A DNA stretch of 64,000 nt from Aphrophora alni (taxonomy: Eukaryota; Arthropoda; Insecta; Hemiptera; Aphrophoridae). Under the pieces are notes generated by a model. That model did no database searches. It saw nothing but the letters and a program-made list of their open reading frames with translations, and was not told the DNA's origin. The DNA lies in assembly GCA_963513935.1 (NCBI GenBank), contig OY740765.1, positions 73,763,718 through 73,827,717 on the forward strand, read 5' to 3'. Shown piece after piece: positions 35,251 to 46,689 of the stretch. Both the position numbers and the translations under genes were made by a program. Each line of letters begins with the position of its first letter. Position 1 is the first letter of the stretch.

Positions 35251-35820
35251 GTGCAACTAGTGAGCAAAGTGGCACTTTTTTCAATTTTATCGAGTTTAAA
35301 AAAGACACTTTGCTCACGAATTGCACATTATACTTTTGTCTACAGTTGTTATTTTGTGACAAATAAAAACATACTTCAGCAGTAACACAATTTAATAAAA
35401 CATTAATTTAGTACAATAGTGTTCAACCTCACGTCAAAACAGGTTATTTATGAATATTACAAATAACTTAGGTATATTGTTGAGGAAACGGGATTGCCAA
35501 CTTCAAAACTCGGCAAACGAAAAATACTCTCCGTGTACATATACTGTCAATCATCTTCATGAATAATTACTTCATTTTTCAACTTTAAAACGTTTTGTTG
35601 TTTATTTATGTTATTTTACATGTAAGAATTAATCTAACCTACATACGGGACATTTCCTGTATTTTGTAAATCATTTCAAATAAACTTAACTTAAATTTTT
35701 TTTTTTGTTCGGTAGCCATTCGGAGTGGGCAAAGTGAAACTGTTGAGAAATCAGCTGTTTTGCAAACTAATTTAAATGAACAAAATGCCACTTTGTCAAC
35801 AACTGTAGACAAAAATAATT
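35251..35820. repeat. MITE-like inverted repeat
   Basis: TTTTGTCTACAGTTGTT at 35334 is matched in reverse complement at 35797-35815 (AACAACTGTAGACAAAA). Just upstream, GTGCAACTAGTGAGCAAAGTG (35251) pairs with CACTTTGCTCACGAATTGCAC (35307), and the right side also carries GCCACTTTG. Probably one or two small DNA elements; exact ends and target duplication could not be fixed. No coding capacity. Confidence 0.5.
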
Positions 35821-36186
35821 TCGCCATCACAAAAATATCTTGGATACTGCTATATTAGAAAGATTGGATAAAAAGGGGGGGGGGAATTATTTATTGCCAA
35901 GTTTTACCCATACATTTGTTATAAGAGATAGGTTATAAAAGAGTAACTTTAAATATTTTTAAAGCTATTTCATCCATAATCTCATCCTCAATGCAAATTG
36001 TACTTGATTAGAGTTTTTAATTATGGTATTCCAGTTTTTCTCTTCAATTATTACAAAATCGTAATTTTCTTTTACTTGCTTTTTTGTATACTGGTTTGGG
36101 TCATTAATCTTCACAATTCATCAAAATTTGAACAAAATCAGTAGAACCAATTTTGCGATGTTAGTCCTTTACTATACTGCACAAAA

Positions 36187-36252
36187 TCAATTTTGAAAAA
36201 CACGGTTCCAATTTTGAGAAACACGGTTCGAATTTTTGAAAACCACGCTCTG
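36187..36252. repeat. Short tandem repeat, about 24-bp unit
   Basis: Three imperfect units of CAATTTTGA(A/G)AAACACGGTTC in a row. Confidence 0.7.
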
Positions 36253-37009
36253 CTACCAGAAACATGTACCATTCAAAGGGGATATTTTTAACAAAAAACG
36301 AAGGAGCGTATTGGAACCAAAGGAATGGTAATGTCAAGTGAAGAAATTTAGTTATTTAGTTCCCTCTGTGACCTTGGCCTCTTTTAAATCTAACAGTATC
36401 TGAGTTAACCATTTACAGAAAAACAGATTAACATATAACATTAGTTTCCTTTTTTAAAATAAAAAAGAACAATTTGTAATGAATCAATTGATCATTTATG
36501 GATACTTATATATATATATCCATACATGTGTAAAGTTGATATGCCCTTAAAACAAAAATTTACATAACGTTAAACAAGTCCCCCCCATATGTTTTAAATT
36601 ACAAACATATTTTGGTGAACAAAGATAATGGTAACAATTTGTTAATAGTACTTAAGTTACAAAAAATGATTCTAAGACTAACTTATTAGAAAATTAAAAA
36701 AAAATTAATTAATTACATGTATATTCTCTGAGTTGGCCAACTATAAAAAAAGGTTTATTATATTTTTAAAAAAATATGTTAGAAAATTTTACTAGTAATT
36801 GACGTCAATACTTTATAATTTAGAAAATCAACCCCTTTGGGGTTGTGAGGTCCGAAATTGCTAGCTTAACCCTTCCAAAGAAAATTTATTTTAGTTTTTG
36901 CATTTAAAAAAAAATATTGTTATTATTTTTGAAAAACCTAAAGCATTACTTAAACAAATTTCACAACAAGTCCTCAATTAATGAAAATACATAAATTCAA
37001 GTTCTTTAA

Positions 37010-37682
37010 CCCTTCAACGCGGTAAGCCGTTCCGAGCGCTAGACCCTCTGGTGCGGTAGTTAAAATCGTCGACTAACATTTCCTTCTCTTGTGGATTGTC
37101 TGGCGGGACATTATACGTATTTACATTTACTGTAACTTCCTCATTATCTAAGATTATTGCGGTATCATTAGCCACATTGCATATATTTACAACTTCATCA
37201 CCACTATCATGATTACCTTCAATATTTGGATCACAATGGAACTCCATTTGAGCGTAATCCAAAAAAACTCGCGAATATTATCACTTTGCGGTTCCCACAT
37301 TATCACTAAAACACAATATACACTAGAACTAATCACACGATCTACTGTCAAACTGTTAAAAATATTACACTTATAAATAAATGAGGTTATAATAACCTAT
37401 AACACACGAGAGCCCTCCACGAACCCGCTACAGCTGTTTGTATATAGCCACGTGTTGTTTCCTTTGCTGAAGGTCACGGTGGTCTAGAAATAAAAATCAA
37501 TAACTCAACAGATGGCATTTCTCTTGGCAATGTTCTGGGTATACGCTCAGTTCATAAAAGTTCTTTATTTAGACGCTACAATCCAGCACGTACCGCAGCG
37601 ACATTTAGCGTCTTTAGACGGGCGACCGCGCCAGAAGGTGAAAGTTTGGCCGCGTCTATAGACGGTTCACCGCGTTGAAGGG
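37010..37682 (-). mobile_element. piggyBac deletion derivative, 673 bp
   Basis: Starts CCCTTCAACGCGGT and ends with the exact inverse ACCGCGTTGAAGGG, flanked by TTAA on both sides (37006-37009, 37683-37686), the piggyBac target site. Inside is only the start of a transposase gene on the minus strand and GC-richer subterminal DNA (37420-37680). Confidence 0.9.
37014..37247 (-). pseudogene. N-terminal piggyBac transposase fragment
   Basis: MEFHCDPNIEGNHDSGDEVV followed by an Asn/Asp/Glu-rich stretch and MLVDDFNYRTRGSSARNG, 77 codons in all. Acidic, disordered N-termini of this kind are usual in piggyBac transposases ahead of the catalytic domain. The frame runs directly into the terminal repeat and stops there, so the catalytic part was removed by an internal deletion. 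Confidence 0.6.
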
Positions 37683-38096
37683 TTAAAGATAATAAGACAC
37701 AATTTTTTTTATTTTGTAATATATACTTTTAATTAGTCTAGCCGACCAATGGTTTCGCCTGCTAAGGCATTGACGAGGCTGTATTACAGACTGAACCAGC
37801 ATAAGCTGAGAAATATACAGGTTGGAATTAGTAAATGAACAGAGACCTTTTACAAGTTTAAACACTTCTGTTCTAGGTTTATAAGTAATATATTTCTCTG
37901 TAACTAACCTCTGAAACTGCAATTTCTTTGAAAATAAAATGTTATATATATGTTAAATAAGTCAATTGATGATTTCACTTTATAATGTCTGTAATACAGC
38001 CTCGTCAATGCCTTAGCAGGCGAAACCATTGGTCGGCTAGACTAATTAAAAGTGGATATTACAAAATAAAAAAAAATTGTGTTTTATTATCTTTAA
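37683..38096. repeat. Inverted repeat with arms of about 110 bp
   Basis: The left arm (TTAAAGATAATAAGACACAA... GTCTAGCCGACCAATGGTTT... GAGGCTGTATTACAGAC, to about 37792) is repeated in reverse complement at 37986-38096. Between the arms is a second copy of the ACCAGCATAAGCTGAGAAAT part of the middle-repetitive family. The outer 60-75 bp of each arm match the intron-like segment in the Tigger at 5382-5454. The left TTAA is also the insertion site of the piggyBac at 37010-37682. Confidence 0.75.
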
Positions 38097-38256
38097 ACAT
38101 GGAATTCTACCAAGAACCATCGGTCTCAACAGTAATGAAAATTCAAGTTCTTTGGTTATTTTTTTAGTTTTCACTTTTACATTGCGAACAATGCTGAAAT
38201 GTCCTTCAGATGAAATGTCTGGACTTGAGTTGAACTTGAAGTTATAGCTTGAAATT

Positions 38257-38544
38257 CTAGCTTGTAATTCCAGCTTGAACCAGCATAAGCTGAGAAATAT
38301 ACAGGTTGGAATTAGTAAATGAACAGAGACCTTTTACAAGTTTAAACACTTCTGTTCTAAGTTTATAAGTAATATATTTCTCTGTAACTAAGCTCTGAAA
38401 CTGCAATTTCTTTGAAAATAAAATGTTATATATGTTAAATAAGTCAATTGATGATTTCACTTTATAATAACTAGAAATAAAATGAATTGCTATTCGTTTT
38501 AAAAAAAGACTGTTTGAATCTATACTCTTATAATTTACTGACAA
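38257..38544 (-). other. Repeated short open frame in the middle-repetitive family
   Basis: A 95-codon frame including KVKSSIDLFNIYNILFSKKL, QSLVTEKYITYK and RTEVFKLVKGLCSFTNSNLY. The same frame stays open at 61630-61848 and, in part, at 37683-37922, with mostly conservative replacements. No family is recognised. Conservation may simply reflect recent duplication, so coding status is unproven. Confidence 0.3.
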
Positions 38545-38874
38545 GCTAAAGTTTAGTTATAATTAAAACCAGATTTAAATTTTTACATTTATAAAGACAG
38601 TACATATTTTAACATAGTTAACTCAGTAAAATAAAACAGTGACTTTCTTTTACCTGGTTCAAGAGTTGTCAAAAAATGTTTGAAGACGAGGCATGATGAA
38701 TGAAGATGATGTTTTTTATAAATTTAGAAAGAAAAAAACTACCCACATCTTAGTGAAGCTTCTGTATTAAACTTTTCTTTTTTTTTTTTTTTAAATAACA
38801 AAGATAGTACAATCTACATGATGACAGTTAATGCAAAAACATAATTTTTTAGAAAACTTTTGGATAAGGGTAAT

Positions 38875-40375
38875 GGGATGCAGACAAAGTACTAAATTAG
38901 TTATAGAAATGCTTCCGACTGCTGTATCAATTAATGAAACACATTAAAATAAAGTAGTTTGCACATGACTGGTGTACCATATAATGAAAGTGGTTGAAAA
39001 TAAAAAAAAACCAAAATTGAACTTCTTTTAAATTAAAGTTCTTTAAATAGATAATAAAGATATATGCTTATTTGTAATTTTGGTTGTATAATATTTATTC
39101 GATTTGTTAGTCTATTTGGCATGATGAAGGTATAATGAAACGGGTGAATGTAACAACTTCTCTCATAGTTAGAGACAAGCATGTTTTCCACATGATAGGA
39201 GTATCATATAAGAAACAACTTGGGAGAAATGACTTGGAAAAAGTCAATACTGGCTGCTGGGTCAGCCGAGAGATGTGAGAAAACTAGGAACATGTGGATC
39301 AGCTTTCCACGACTTTTAATCAGGTTTAATTGAGGCTCTCGTACATGGCAGCCAAAGTGTTTCAAAAAAGTACCACATACTTTGACTAAGTAACATTTAA
39401 TCTTATCTGTTATAAAGTATCAGATTTATACTTAAAAGACATTTTGCTGCACAGATGTCATTCCCACAACAATTTTTTTTTGGACTTGGAAACTTCAAAA
39501 CGGTTATTATTATGCAAAATTTGACATCAAATATTGCCCCCAGAACAAAAAAAAGAGATAAAATTAAGCTATTCCAGACCACACCTGAGTTTTGAAGTCG
39601 GTTAAATTGTTCTTGTAAAGTTAGTTTTTTGTTTACTAGGGAGATTCTGTGACTGAGGAGCTGAAGACTCACTTCCTATTGGAAAATTTGGTGTTTTACA
39701 ATCTTTAAATTCCTATGCCAGAATATCTGCTAACTAATCCCACAAAAGGCCTATTCAAAGAAGTTGAAACTGTAATGAAGAAATTTAGTGGACTGTTTGG
39801 TATTTCACCCACCTAAATGAAATGAATGTGAACTAAAACTTTGGAAAGTGGTTTGGATGCTTTTGATAGGTGTGACAAAGACCTATTTCTCATAATAAAA
39901 AGTTGCTACAGATCTTAGTAACTCCCCCAAACAGTGTTGTTTCATCAGAGTGAAATTTTCAATCCCTTCAAAGAATAAAATCATGGCTAAGAACTCGGTT
40001 GGGGCTTGAGATATTGAACAAACTAGCTTTGCTCCACGCATATCAAGATATTTTCGTCGATCAATGAGTGTTAGAGGGATGTTCCAAAAGTGGCAACCAA
40101 AGAAGAGACTTTTTTTATTTAGTTTTAGGGTGCTAATTGTGCCATGAGTTTGTATATATCATGTTAATACAATTTCTTATAAAAATGTGTGTTAGTTCAT
40201 CTCTTTTTCTGAGGGATCTGATACAAGTTGAAAAATAACATTTCAAATGCTATTAATTAAATTAATACTATCCAATAATAAATAGACAAACACAAATTGT
40301 TTAAGGTATATTATTCGTGGAATTTAAATGTAATTCCTAAGTCTTATTATGTGTTATAGCATATTTTGATTATAT
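38875..40375. other. Gene-free stretch
   Basis: No transposon ends or protein motifs are recognised. Base composition between 39100 and 40050 is a little less AT-rich and could be very old coding debris, but no frame supports this. Confidence 0.35.
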
Positions 40376-40378
40376 ATA

Positions 40379-42722
40379 CAGGGTGTTTCATGGGAACCCT
40401 GACAAACTTTGGGAAACGGTTCCATGGGTCAATACAAGAAAAAAATGTTATATAAAGATAGGTCCAAAACCTATTTGTTTCATATTTACAGCCGAAAATA
40501 GAGTTTTTTTCAGTTTTGCTTGTAGTTAAGGCATTTTTTGACCTCTGGATCAAAAATTAGTGATAATATTTTGATAAAACCTACATGGGTAGTTAGTGTA
40601 GAAAATTCTACAGATATATCATTAGTTTTAAGTACTAAAATGAGGACTTTTTTTCGGCAAGAGCACTTTAAAGATTAAAATTTACTAAAAAAATTAGTAT
40701 TCAAAAATTATTTTCAATTTTTAAATGGCTTTCACGAGAGATCCGATGGACCGTTATGGCTGCAACTTTACCAAAAGTTGTAGAATTTCATGTACAATAA
40801 AGTTATTAGTTAGATATGTTTAGTTTTACAAGTAACTTTTTTGGTGTATTAATAAACTGTAAGCTAACCCAAATTACAAATTACCTTTTAACTGGTGTAT
40901 GATGCAATATACATTATTGTTTGTATAATATAAATTCTACTAAATTTAAATAAACATTATTTATCTTACAATACTATTTACTGGTTTATAACATAATAAT
41001 AATTATACTTAGTTTAAAATGTTTTCAAATTGTTCCCCATTGTGATCTCGGCAGAGTCTGGCTCGCTTTAACAAGGAAGACGTCGCAGGTCTTATCATTG
41101 CAGGGTTGTCTTTGATTGTTTGGGTGACATTTAATATTCTTCCTACTAACTCTACTCTTGTCTGTGGTTTGGTTTTGTAAACCTCCGTTTTCATGTGCCC
41201 CCACAAATAAAAGTCCATCGGAGTCAGGTCCGGTGACCTTGGAGCCAATGTACTGGTCCACGGTGAGCAATTAGGTTTTCACCGTAACGGTTCTGTAACA
41301 ATCGAACAACATTTAGTGACGTGTGAGGAGGTGCTCCGTCATGTTGATAGAACATATTTACCCTGGTTTGGATTTGGATATCCTCAAGAAGTTCTGGTAG
41401 AGTGTCCTGTAAGAACTGTAAATAGGTTAAACCATTCAGTACCCCATCTAAAATGTAAGGTCCGACAAGTTTGTCATTAATGAGGCCGCACCAAACATTG
41501 ACTGAGAATCTTCTCTGAAAGTTCATCTCAACTGTGACATGGGGATTTTCTTCAGCCCTTATGTGAGTGTTCTTGGAATTATTAATACTATTCAGGGTGA
41601 ATTGAGCATCGTCTGTAAAAAGAATTAACTTGACCAACCGATGATTTGCTGCAACCCAACGACAAAACTCAAACATTTTAATATTATCGCCGGCGTGAAG
41701 ATTATTACTTTCTTCAAATGGTAAGGATACAAACCTTCATTATTTAAGATTCTCCAAATCTTAGAAGAGGATACCAGATACTGCTTTGAAAGCATCCTCA
41801 CACTAGTACCTGGGCTTTGATGTACAGAATCAATGATGCTCTCTTCTACCTCAAGCAAAGTTTGATTAATGCCTTCAAGTTTAGATTTAGCAAATGAACC
41901 TTTCTCTCTCAGACAATGCAATGTAAGTCGGTACATACTTGTCTATTTGGGACAAGCCTGTTAGGAAATCTTCTGCCATATTCAATAACAGCTGCTTTAG
42001 AACTCTCATTACAAAATCCGTAATGTTGTTTGTAATAAAAAATGAAATAAGCTAATTATAAGTTAATTAAGATTATTGATTATTATTTAGTTAATTAATG
42101 AATATTATGTTTTAAACCAGTAAATAGTATTGTAAGATAAATAATGTTTATTTAAATTTAGTAGAATTCATATTATACAAACAATAATGTATATTGCATC
42201 ATGCACCAGTTAAAAGGTAATTTGTAATTTGTGTTAGCTTACAGTTTATTGATACACCAATAAAAGTTACTTGTAAAACTAAACATATCTAACTAATAAC
42301 TTTATTGTACATGAAATTCTACAACTTTTGGTAAAGTTGCAGCCATAATGGTCCATCGGATCTCTCGTGAAAGCCATTTAAAAATTGAAAATAATTTTTG
42401 AATACTAATTTTTTTAGTAAATTTTAATCTTTAAAGTGCTCTTGCCAAATAAAAGTCCTCATTTTAGTTCTTAAAACTAATGATATATCTGTAGAATTTT
42501 CTCCACTAACTAACCATGTAGGTTTTATCAAAATATTATCACTAACTTTTGATCTAGAGGTCAAAAAATGCCTTAACTACAAGCAAAACTGAAAAAACTC
42601 TATTTTTGGCTGTAAATATAAAACAAATAGGTTTTGGACTTATCTTTATATAACATTTTTTTCTTGTATTAACCCATGGAACCATTTCCCGAAGTTTGTC
42701 AGGGTTCGCATGAAACACCCTG
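40379..42722 (-). mobile_element. Tc1/mariner-like element with TIRs of about 610 bp
   Basis: Ends CAGGGTGTTTCATG...GAACCCTGACAAACTT are inverted copies, and the similarity continues for about 610 bp on each side (40379-40990 and 42113-42722) with few differences. TA flanks both ends (40377-40378, 42723-42724). The unique centre of 1.1 kb holds one transposase gene on the minus strand, broken by two single-base shifts. Such long TIRs are uncommon for this superfamily. Confidence 0.92.
41009..41936 (-). pseudogene. Tc1/mariner-type transposase with two frameshifts
   Basis: N-terminal helix-turn-helix region: GTSVRMLSKQYLVSSSKIWR, NNEGLYPYHLKKV. A one-base loss at about 41700 moves the frame to NLHAGDNIKMFEFCRWV, then LILFTDDAQFTLN (first D), ENPHVTVEMNFQRRFSVNVW, GPYILDGVLNG, MFYQHDGAPPHTS (second D) and IAHRGPVHW. 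A second one-base loss at about 41235 leads to APRSPDLTPMDFYLWG (third D, mariner-like DDD) and HMKTEVYKTKPQTRVEL, ending RDHNGEQFENIL. All three catalytic residues are present; only the shifts disable the gene, so the copy is young. Confidence 0.88.
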
Positions 42723-42746
42723 TATATTATAATTATATTTATTATG

Positions 42747-42747
<1 letters not shown>

Positions 42748-42788
<41 letters not shown>
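42748..42788. repeat. AT dinucleotide repeat
   Basis: About 20 AT units just downstream of the Tc1/mariner-like element. Confidence 0.95.
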
Positions 42789-42789
<1 letters not shown>

Positions 42790-42791
<2 letters not shown>

Positions 42792-43271
42792 GATACTATA
42801 AAGCATGGTATCTAGACATATATTTTAAAATACGTCTCTCTAGTTTTCATGCGATAAGGTGTAAATCTTTGTAAAAGTGTTTGGCAACACTGATGAAACT
42901 AAACATCTTCTTGCTCAGTTTGGTAATATGGGTATATATGCAGAAGTGCACTTGTAACTTATATTTTGAAACTATGTATGCAAATTGCACATAAGCTATA
43001 TTTTATATTTTAGAATGGTTGGCTCAAAACAGTGGCATGTTCGAAGACATTGATACCAGGATGTAGTTACATCCAATCTCTCTTTTGCAGCTTATTTCAG
43101 TATTGAGTGGGCAGTAAAATAATAATATGTTACATTTAGCGCATGCTCAACACCACGGTTAATACATTACAAGGTATTTCTGAGGTAATTGTCGTTCTTC
43201 ATACTTAACGCAAATTGCTAGCTCCGGATACCAACCTGGGCACCTACATAACCTGTCAAAAGTTTATTCCC
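42790..43271. other. Gene-free spacer
   Basis: No feature is seen between the AT repeat and the Harbinger element. Confidence 0.4.
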
Positions 43272-43496
43272 TTAAGATGGCGATACACTAGCGAACTGAG
43301 GCTGCAACATACCGTTGCTGCAACGGTATGTTGCACCAGTTTGTACAGGTCGACATACCACCAACGAGCGGTTGCTGCAACGGTCCGTCGCGATCCATTT
43401 CCTGTCGGTTTTTTGAACGAACACAAAGGAATTTTCAGTTGCAGTTGAGCCGTGTCTGTGACAAGTAGTAGTTGTTCGCGCACCAACCTTGCAACA

Positions 43497-45589
43497 ATGA
43501 ATTGGTCTGATGAGAAAGTGTTTTCTTTAATTGAACTGTACAAGAACTGTACTGCATTGTGGGATCCTAAAGATGGGAATTATATGAAGAAGAATTTAAA
43601 GAACGATGCTTGGAAGGATATTGCTGCTTGCCTAAATGAACCGGAAGAAGCCTGCAGATCAAAAATTATAAATTTACTCTCGTCGTACAGAAGAGAAAAA
43701 GCAAAAGAAAAGAAAAGCACAGGGACTGGAAAAGGTAATGTTATTAAGTATTAATTATTTTGTATACACATTTATTTCTTCTTTGCGTAGGCTTATATTA
43801 TATAATAGTGATTACAAGTCATTTTTACAAAATGCCTAAATACTTCTACAATTTGTAATTGTTTAAGTAAACAAAAAATACTTTTTATTCAAAGTATGAA
43901 TATTCTAAAGTAACAAATATCTAATTATTAACCTTAACAAACAAACCCTTTACGAAATATACATATACTGTATTTAAAAAAAATTAATGTGTCATTTTTC
44001 TACAGGTACATCACAAGTTTATACCAGCCGATGGTTTGCATATGAAGCCTTCCGATTCCTACAAGACAGAGACAAACCAAGATCCAACATTGATACAGTA
44101 AGTTCAAAATCTTCAAATTAATGACTTTTACGGATATTCGTCCTGCCATGAAATAGCACCCTCCTTAACAAAATAGGCAGCAAATTCATTCCTTATTGCA
44201 TTTACGTAAGAACGAGGTCTCCTTGGTATATTCAAAAGAGGAATCATTGATTCCATACCTCCTTCATTTCTCCATGATCCCTCTATCAGAATTCCATTTT
44301 CTTCATAATCCAGGAATCCATGAGGAGTGTATAAGTTGGGCGAATGGTCCCTCATAAAGTTATGTAAATAAATGGCAGCCAACACAATCAGTTGTGCATT
44401 CTTTGGTTGTAACAACATGGGTTTTCTGAAAACTCTAAATACCGCACTTATTATGCCAAACGCATTTTCAACAACTCTGCGACCCCTACATAACCTGTAG
44501 TTAAATGTTCTCTGAGGAGAACCTTTTGCATGATCTCCTGGGTACGGTTTCATTATATCTACAGACAAAGAAAAAGCACTGTCTGCAGCAAAAAAGTATG
44601 GGACTTCCATTTGTCGCCCTGGAAGAGCCTGTTTCTGAGGTAATCCTAAAGTGTTCTCAGTAATCATTTTGTACAGTTTGGTATTTTTAAAAACGCCTCC
44701 GTCCGAAATTCTCCCTTGACATCCTACGTCTGCAAATAGAAAATTGTAATTTCCGTCAACTAAAGCAAATAATACTATGCTAAACTGTCCTTTGTAATTG
44801 AAATACTCAGTAGCCGAGTTCATTGGCGATTGAAGAATGACATGTTTGCAATCAATAGCACCAACACAGTGAGGCAGATTCCAAGTATTTTCAAAGATAT
44901 CCGCCACTTCCAACCAAGACTTGGGATTCTTAGGCAGCTGAAAAAAATTAAAATATTCTGTTTTAGGGTTATTATTACTGGATACACTAACATTATGCTT
45001 GTCAATTTTTCCCTTCTAGGACTCTACCATTGAGTTGGACGAGGTTGCAGCTGGAGAGGAGGAAGTACTACAAGATGAGGATACAGAATCCTCATGTGCA
45101 GAACGGCAAGCTAAAGACAGAGCTTTCACACGTCCGAAAGGGAAACGACGGAAGCAGGATGAAACCACTAAAGTAATGAAAGATACCTTGGCGTTACTAA
45201 AATCCACCGCGGAAAAGTTTGACTCGTCCCCTACTGAAAACGAAGTTAAATCATTTTGCAATTTTGTAATGGCTAAAATGAATAACTACTCACCAAACAC
45301 TCGACGAGGTGTGCAACATGCAATGTTTGATGTACTCATGAAAGCGGATGTAGGATATTTTGAACAACCATCTAGTTCTTTTGTCACACCATTTCCACAG
45401 TTTGAAACCCAATATGGACAACAACTTCCAAACAGATTTTCTCCCATAAATTACACCCAATCAAATCCTACGACAGGATCAGGAACACAACATAACCGGG
45501 GAATCATTAATACAGGAAATACAAATCCATTATCTCCATCGACCAACACAGGCTCTGATTTTTCAGACGACTTTAGTGATTATATATAG
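43497..45589 (+). CDS. Harbinger partner protein, MADF/Myb-SANT-like with acidic and BESS-like region
   Basis: Three exons: 43497-43734, 44006-44097 and 45020-45589, joined by GT-AG introns in matching phases (1, then 0), giving 299 residues. Exon 1 opens MNWSDEKVFSLIELYKNC and carries the three-helix MADF/SANT pattern (W.D..V..LI.LY......LWD, then AWKDIAACLN, EEACRSKIINLLSSYRREK). Exon 2 reads GTSQVYTSRWFAYEAFRFLQ. Exon 3 begins with an acidic segment, then a basic KGKRRKQDE, helices [12 protein letters not shown] and [13 protein letters not shown], and a Ser/Asn/Thr-rich tail. In Harbinger elements such a partner binds the transposase, carries it to the nucleus and recognises the ends. A putative poly(A) signal AATAAA follows at about 45713. 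Exon 3 lies inside intron 2 of the transposase gene. The start is the ATG at 43497; upstream frame extension lacks an ATG. Confidence 0.85.
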
Positions 45590-46542
45590 GTGAATATCTG
45601 TTATTTTATTGTTTTATAATTATTTTAGTATTTTGTTGTTGTTATATCTAAGTGTTTCTTGTATGCAGTGTGTGGATATGTAAGACTTTATTTTTAAGTG
45701 TTCATTATTTTTAATAAATAATGTCTTTATTAAAAGAAAATAATAAGTTACTTAAATTACCTTGACATAATTATATAACTCATCCACAAGTGCACAACAT
45801 ACTTCTGGAATTATTCTTCCTATACTCTGTCTTGATATTCTAAATAAATACTGAAGGCTTGTGTATGAATCTCCAGAGGCCAGGAATCGTAAAGTTACTG
45901 CTAACCTGAAAAATGTATTATCTTTGTTAAATTAAATATTTTTTATGATTTTTAATTTTATTTGAATTTACGTTGTACTCTAATTTATAATAATATGTGT
46001 TTAAAATAAGAAAACAATCTATGTCATTTTTTTATAAATAATATATTTATTGAAACTGCAATGATAATACAATTTATATGTTACAGTCAACTAACTACCT
46101 ATCGTTTCTGCTCTGTAATATGCATTTCTTTTGGGATTAATTTCTTATTCTACAATATGTATAAATACATTTTAGTCAAAATTTAAAATATTTATCAATT
46201 ATAGAAAATCAGTTCAACTATACATCATATGTCTTAAATATGCTATACTGACCTATCTTGAATAGAGATAGATGTCCTTAACATAGTATCTTTTTTGGAA
46301 ATTTTCGGTCCTATTTTTTGCAATAAAACTTCAAAATCTGTCACTGACATGCGTGTAAAATTCTTATACTGTCCACTTATGTGTTGGAATTTTAAGTCTG
46401 TCATAAGTTCTGAGCCAGTCCGTTTCTTATAAAGTTCTGTGCGCCACCACCGACGAGTCCGTCGTTTTTTTTTTACCGCATTAGCAAAAATTAACAACGC
46501 ACCACTTGCAACGAACAGAGTAGATAACGTGTCATGGTCCAT
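44128..46542 (-). CDS. PIF/Harbinger DDE transposase (HARBI1-like)
   Basis: Minus strand, three exons: 46542-46253, 45905-45761 and 44937-44128, with GT-AG introns in phases 2 and 0, giving 414 residues with no stop. Exon 1 starts [10 protein letters not shown], has a [11 protein letters not shown] basic segment and the [20 protein letters not shown] helix. Exon 2 reads [20 protein letters not shown] and [16 protein letters not shown], the HTH-like region. Exon 3 carries the nuclease: GAIDCKHV (D near 174), GRISDGGVF (D near 224) and RRVVENAFG (E near 302), i.e. a complete DDE triad, then [12 protein letters not shown]. Length and order match HARBI1-type proteins. The ATG at 46542 is chosen because the frame 15 nt upstream has only a TTG. 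Its last exon lies entirely within intron 2 of the opposite-strand partner gene. Confidence 0.9.
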
Positions 46543-46689
46543 GATGTTCAACGTCAACTGATGACGAATTTAGAGCGTACATATGGATCGTTGGTTGTGC
46601 GCTCTGTGTACGTGCAAAACACATTTTCCACGTACGGTTGCAGCAACTGTATGTTGCAGCCTCGGTTCGCTAGTGTGTCGCCGGCTTTA

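Larger units (their letters stand above)
36285..38870. repeat. Middle-repetitive family, copy A (interrupted)
   Basis: Long similarity to 57935-58425 (copy B) and 61045-62190 (copy C). Landmarks in order: GGAACCAAAGGAATGG, CCATACATGTGTAAAGTTGA, CTGAGTTGGCCAACTATAAA, GACGTCAATACTTTATAA, GAGGTCCGAAATTGCTAGCT, AATTCAAGTTCTTT, ATGTCTGGACTTGA, ACCAGCATAAGCTGAGAAAT, CCTGGTTCAAGAGTTGTCAA. Copy A is split at AATTCAAGTTCTTT by about 1.1 kb (37007-38130) carrying a deleted piggyBac and an inverted repeat. The element type is unknown: no transposase or reverse transcriptase is seen in any copy. Confidence 0.75.
43275..46686. mobile_element. PIF/Harbinger element, 3412 bp, apparently intact
   Basis: TIRs of about 50 bp (left AGATGGCGATACACTAGCGA, right in reverse complement AGCCGGCGACACACTAGCGA) with about six mismatches, flanked by the 3-bp target duplication TTA (43272-43274, 46687-46689). 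The subterminal DNA carries repeated TTGCTGCAACGGT palindromes and GCAACATAC motifs (43305-43395), inverted at 46635-46665, likely transposase/partner binding sites. It contains two genes on opposite strands: the DDE transposase (minus) and a MADF/BESS-like DNA-binding partner (plus). Both open frames are complete after removal of GT-AG introns, so this may be an autonomous copy. Confidence 0.93.

Noticed and set aside
37985..38167. 60-residue plus frame at the right arm of the inverted repeat
   Set aside because: It is a translation of the repeated arm and of the intron-like segment, not a gene.
39403..39672. 89-residue minus frame as a possible membrane protein
   Set aside because: One hydrophobic stretch only, no motif, surrounded by AT-rich DNA without splice or promoter context.
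43215..43543. Frames on both strands through the Harbinger left end
   Set aside because: They translate the terminal and subterminal repeats (CAACATACCGTTGC-type palindromes); not genes.
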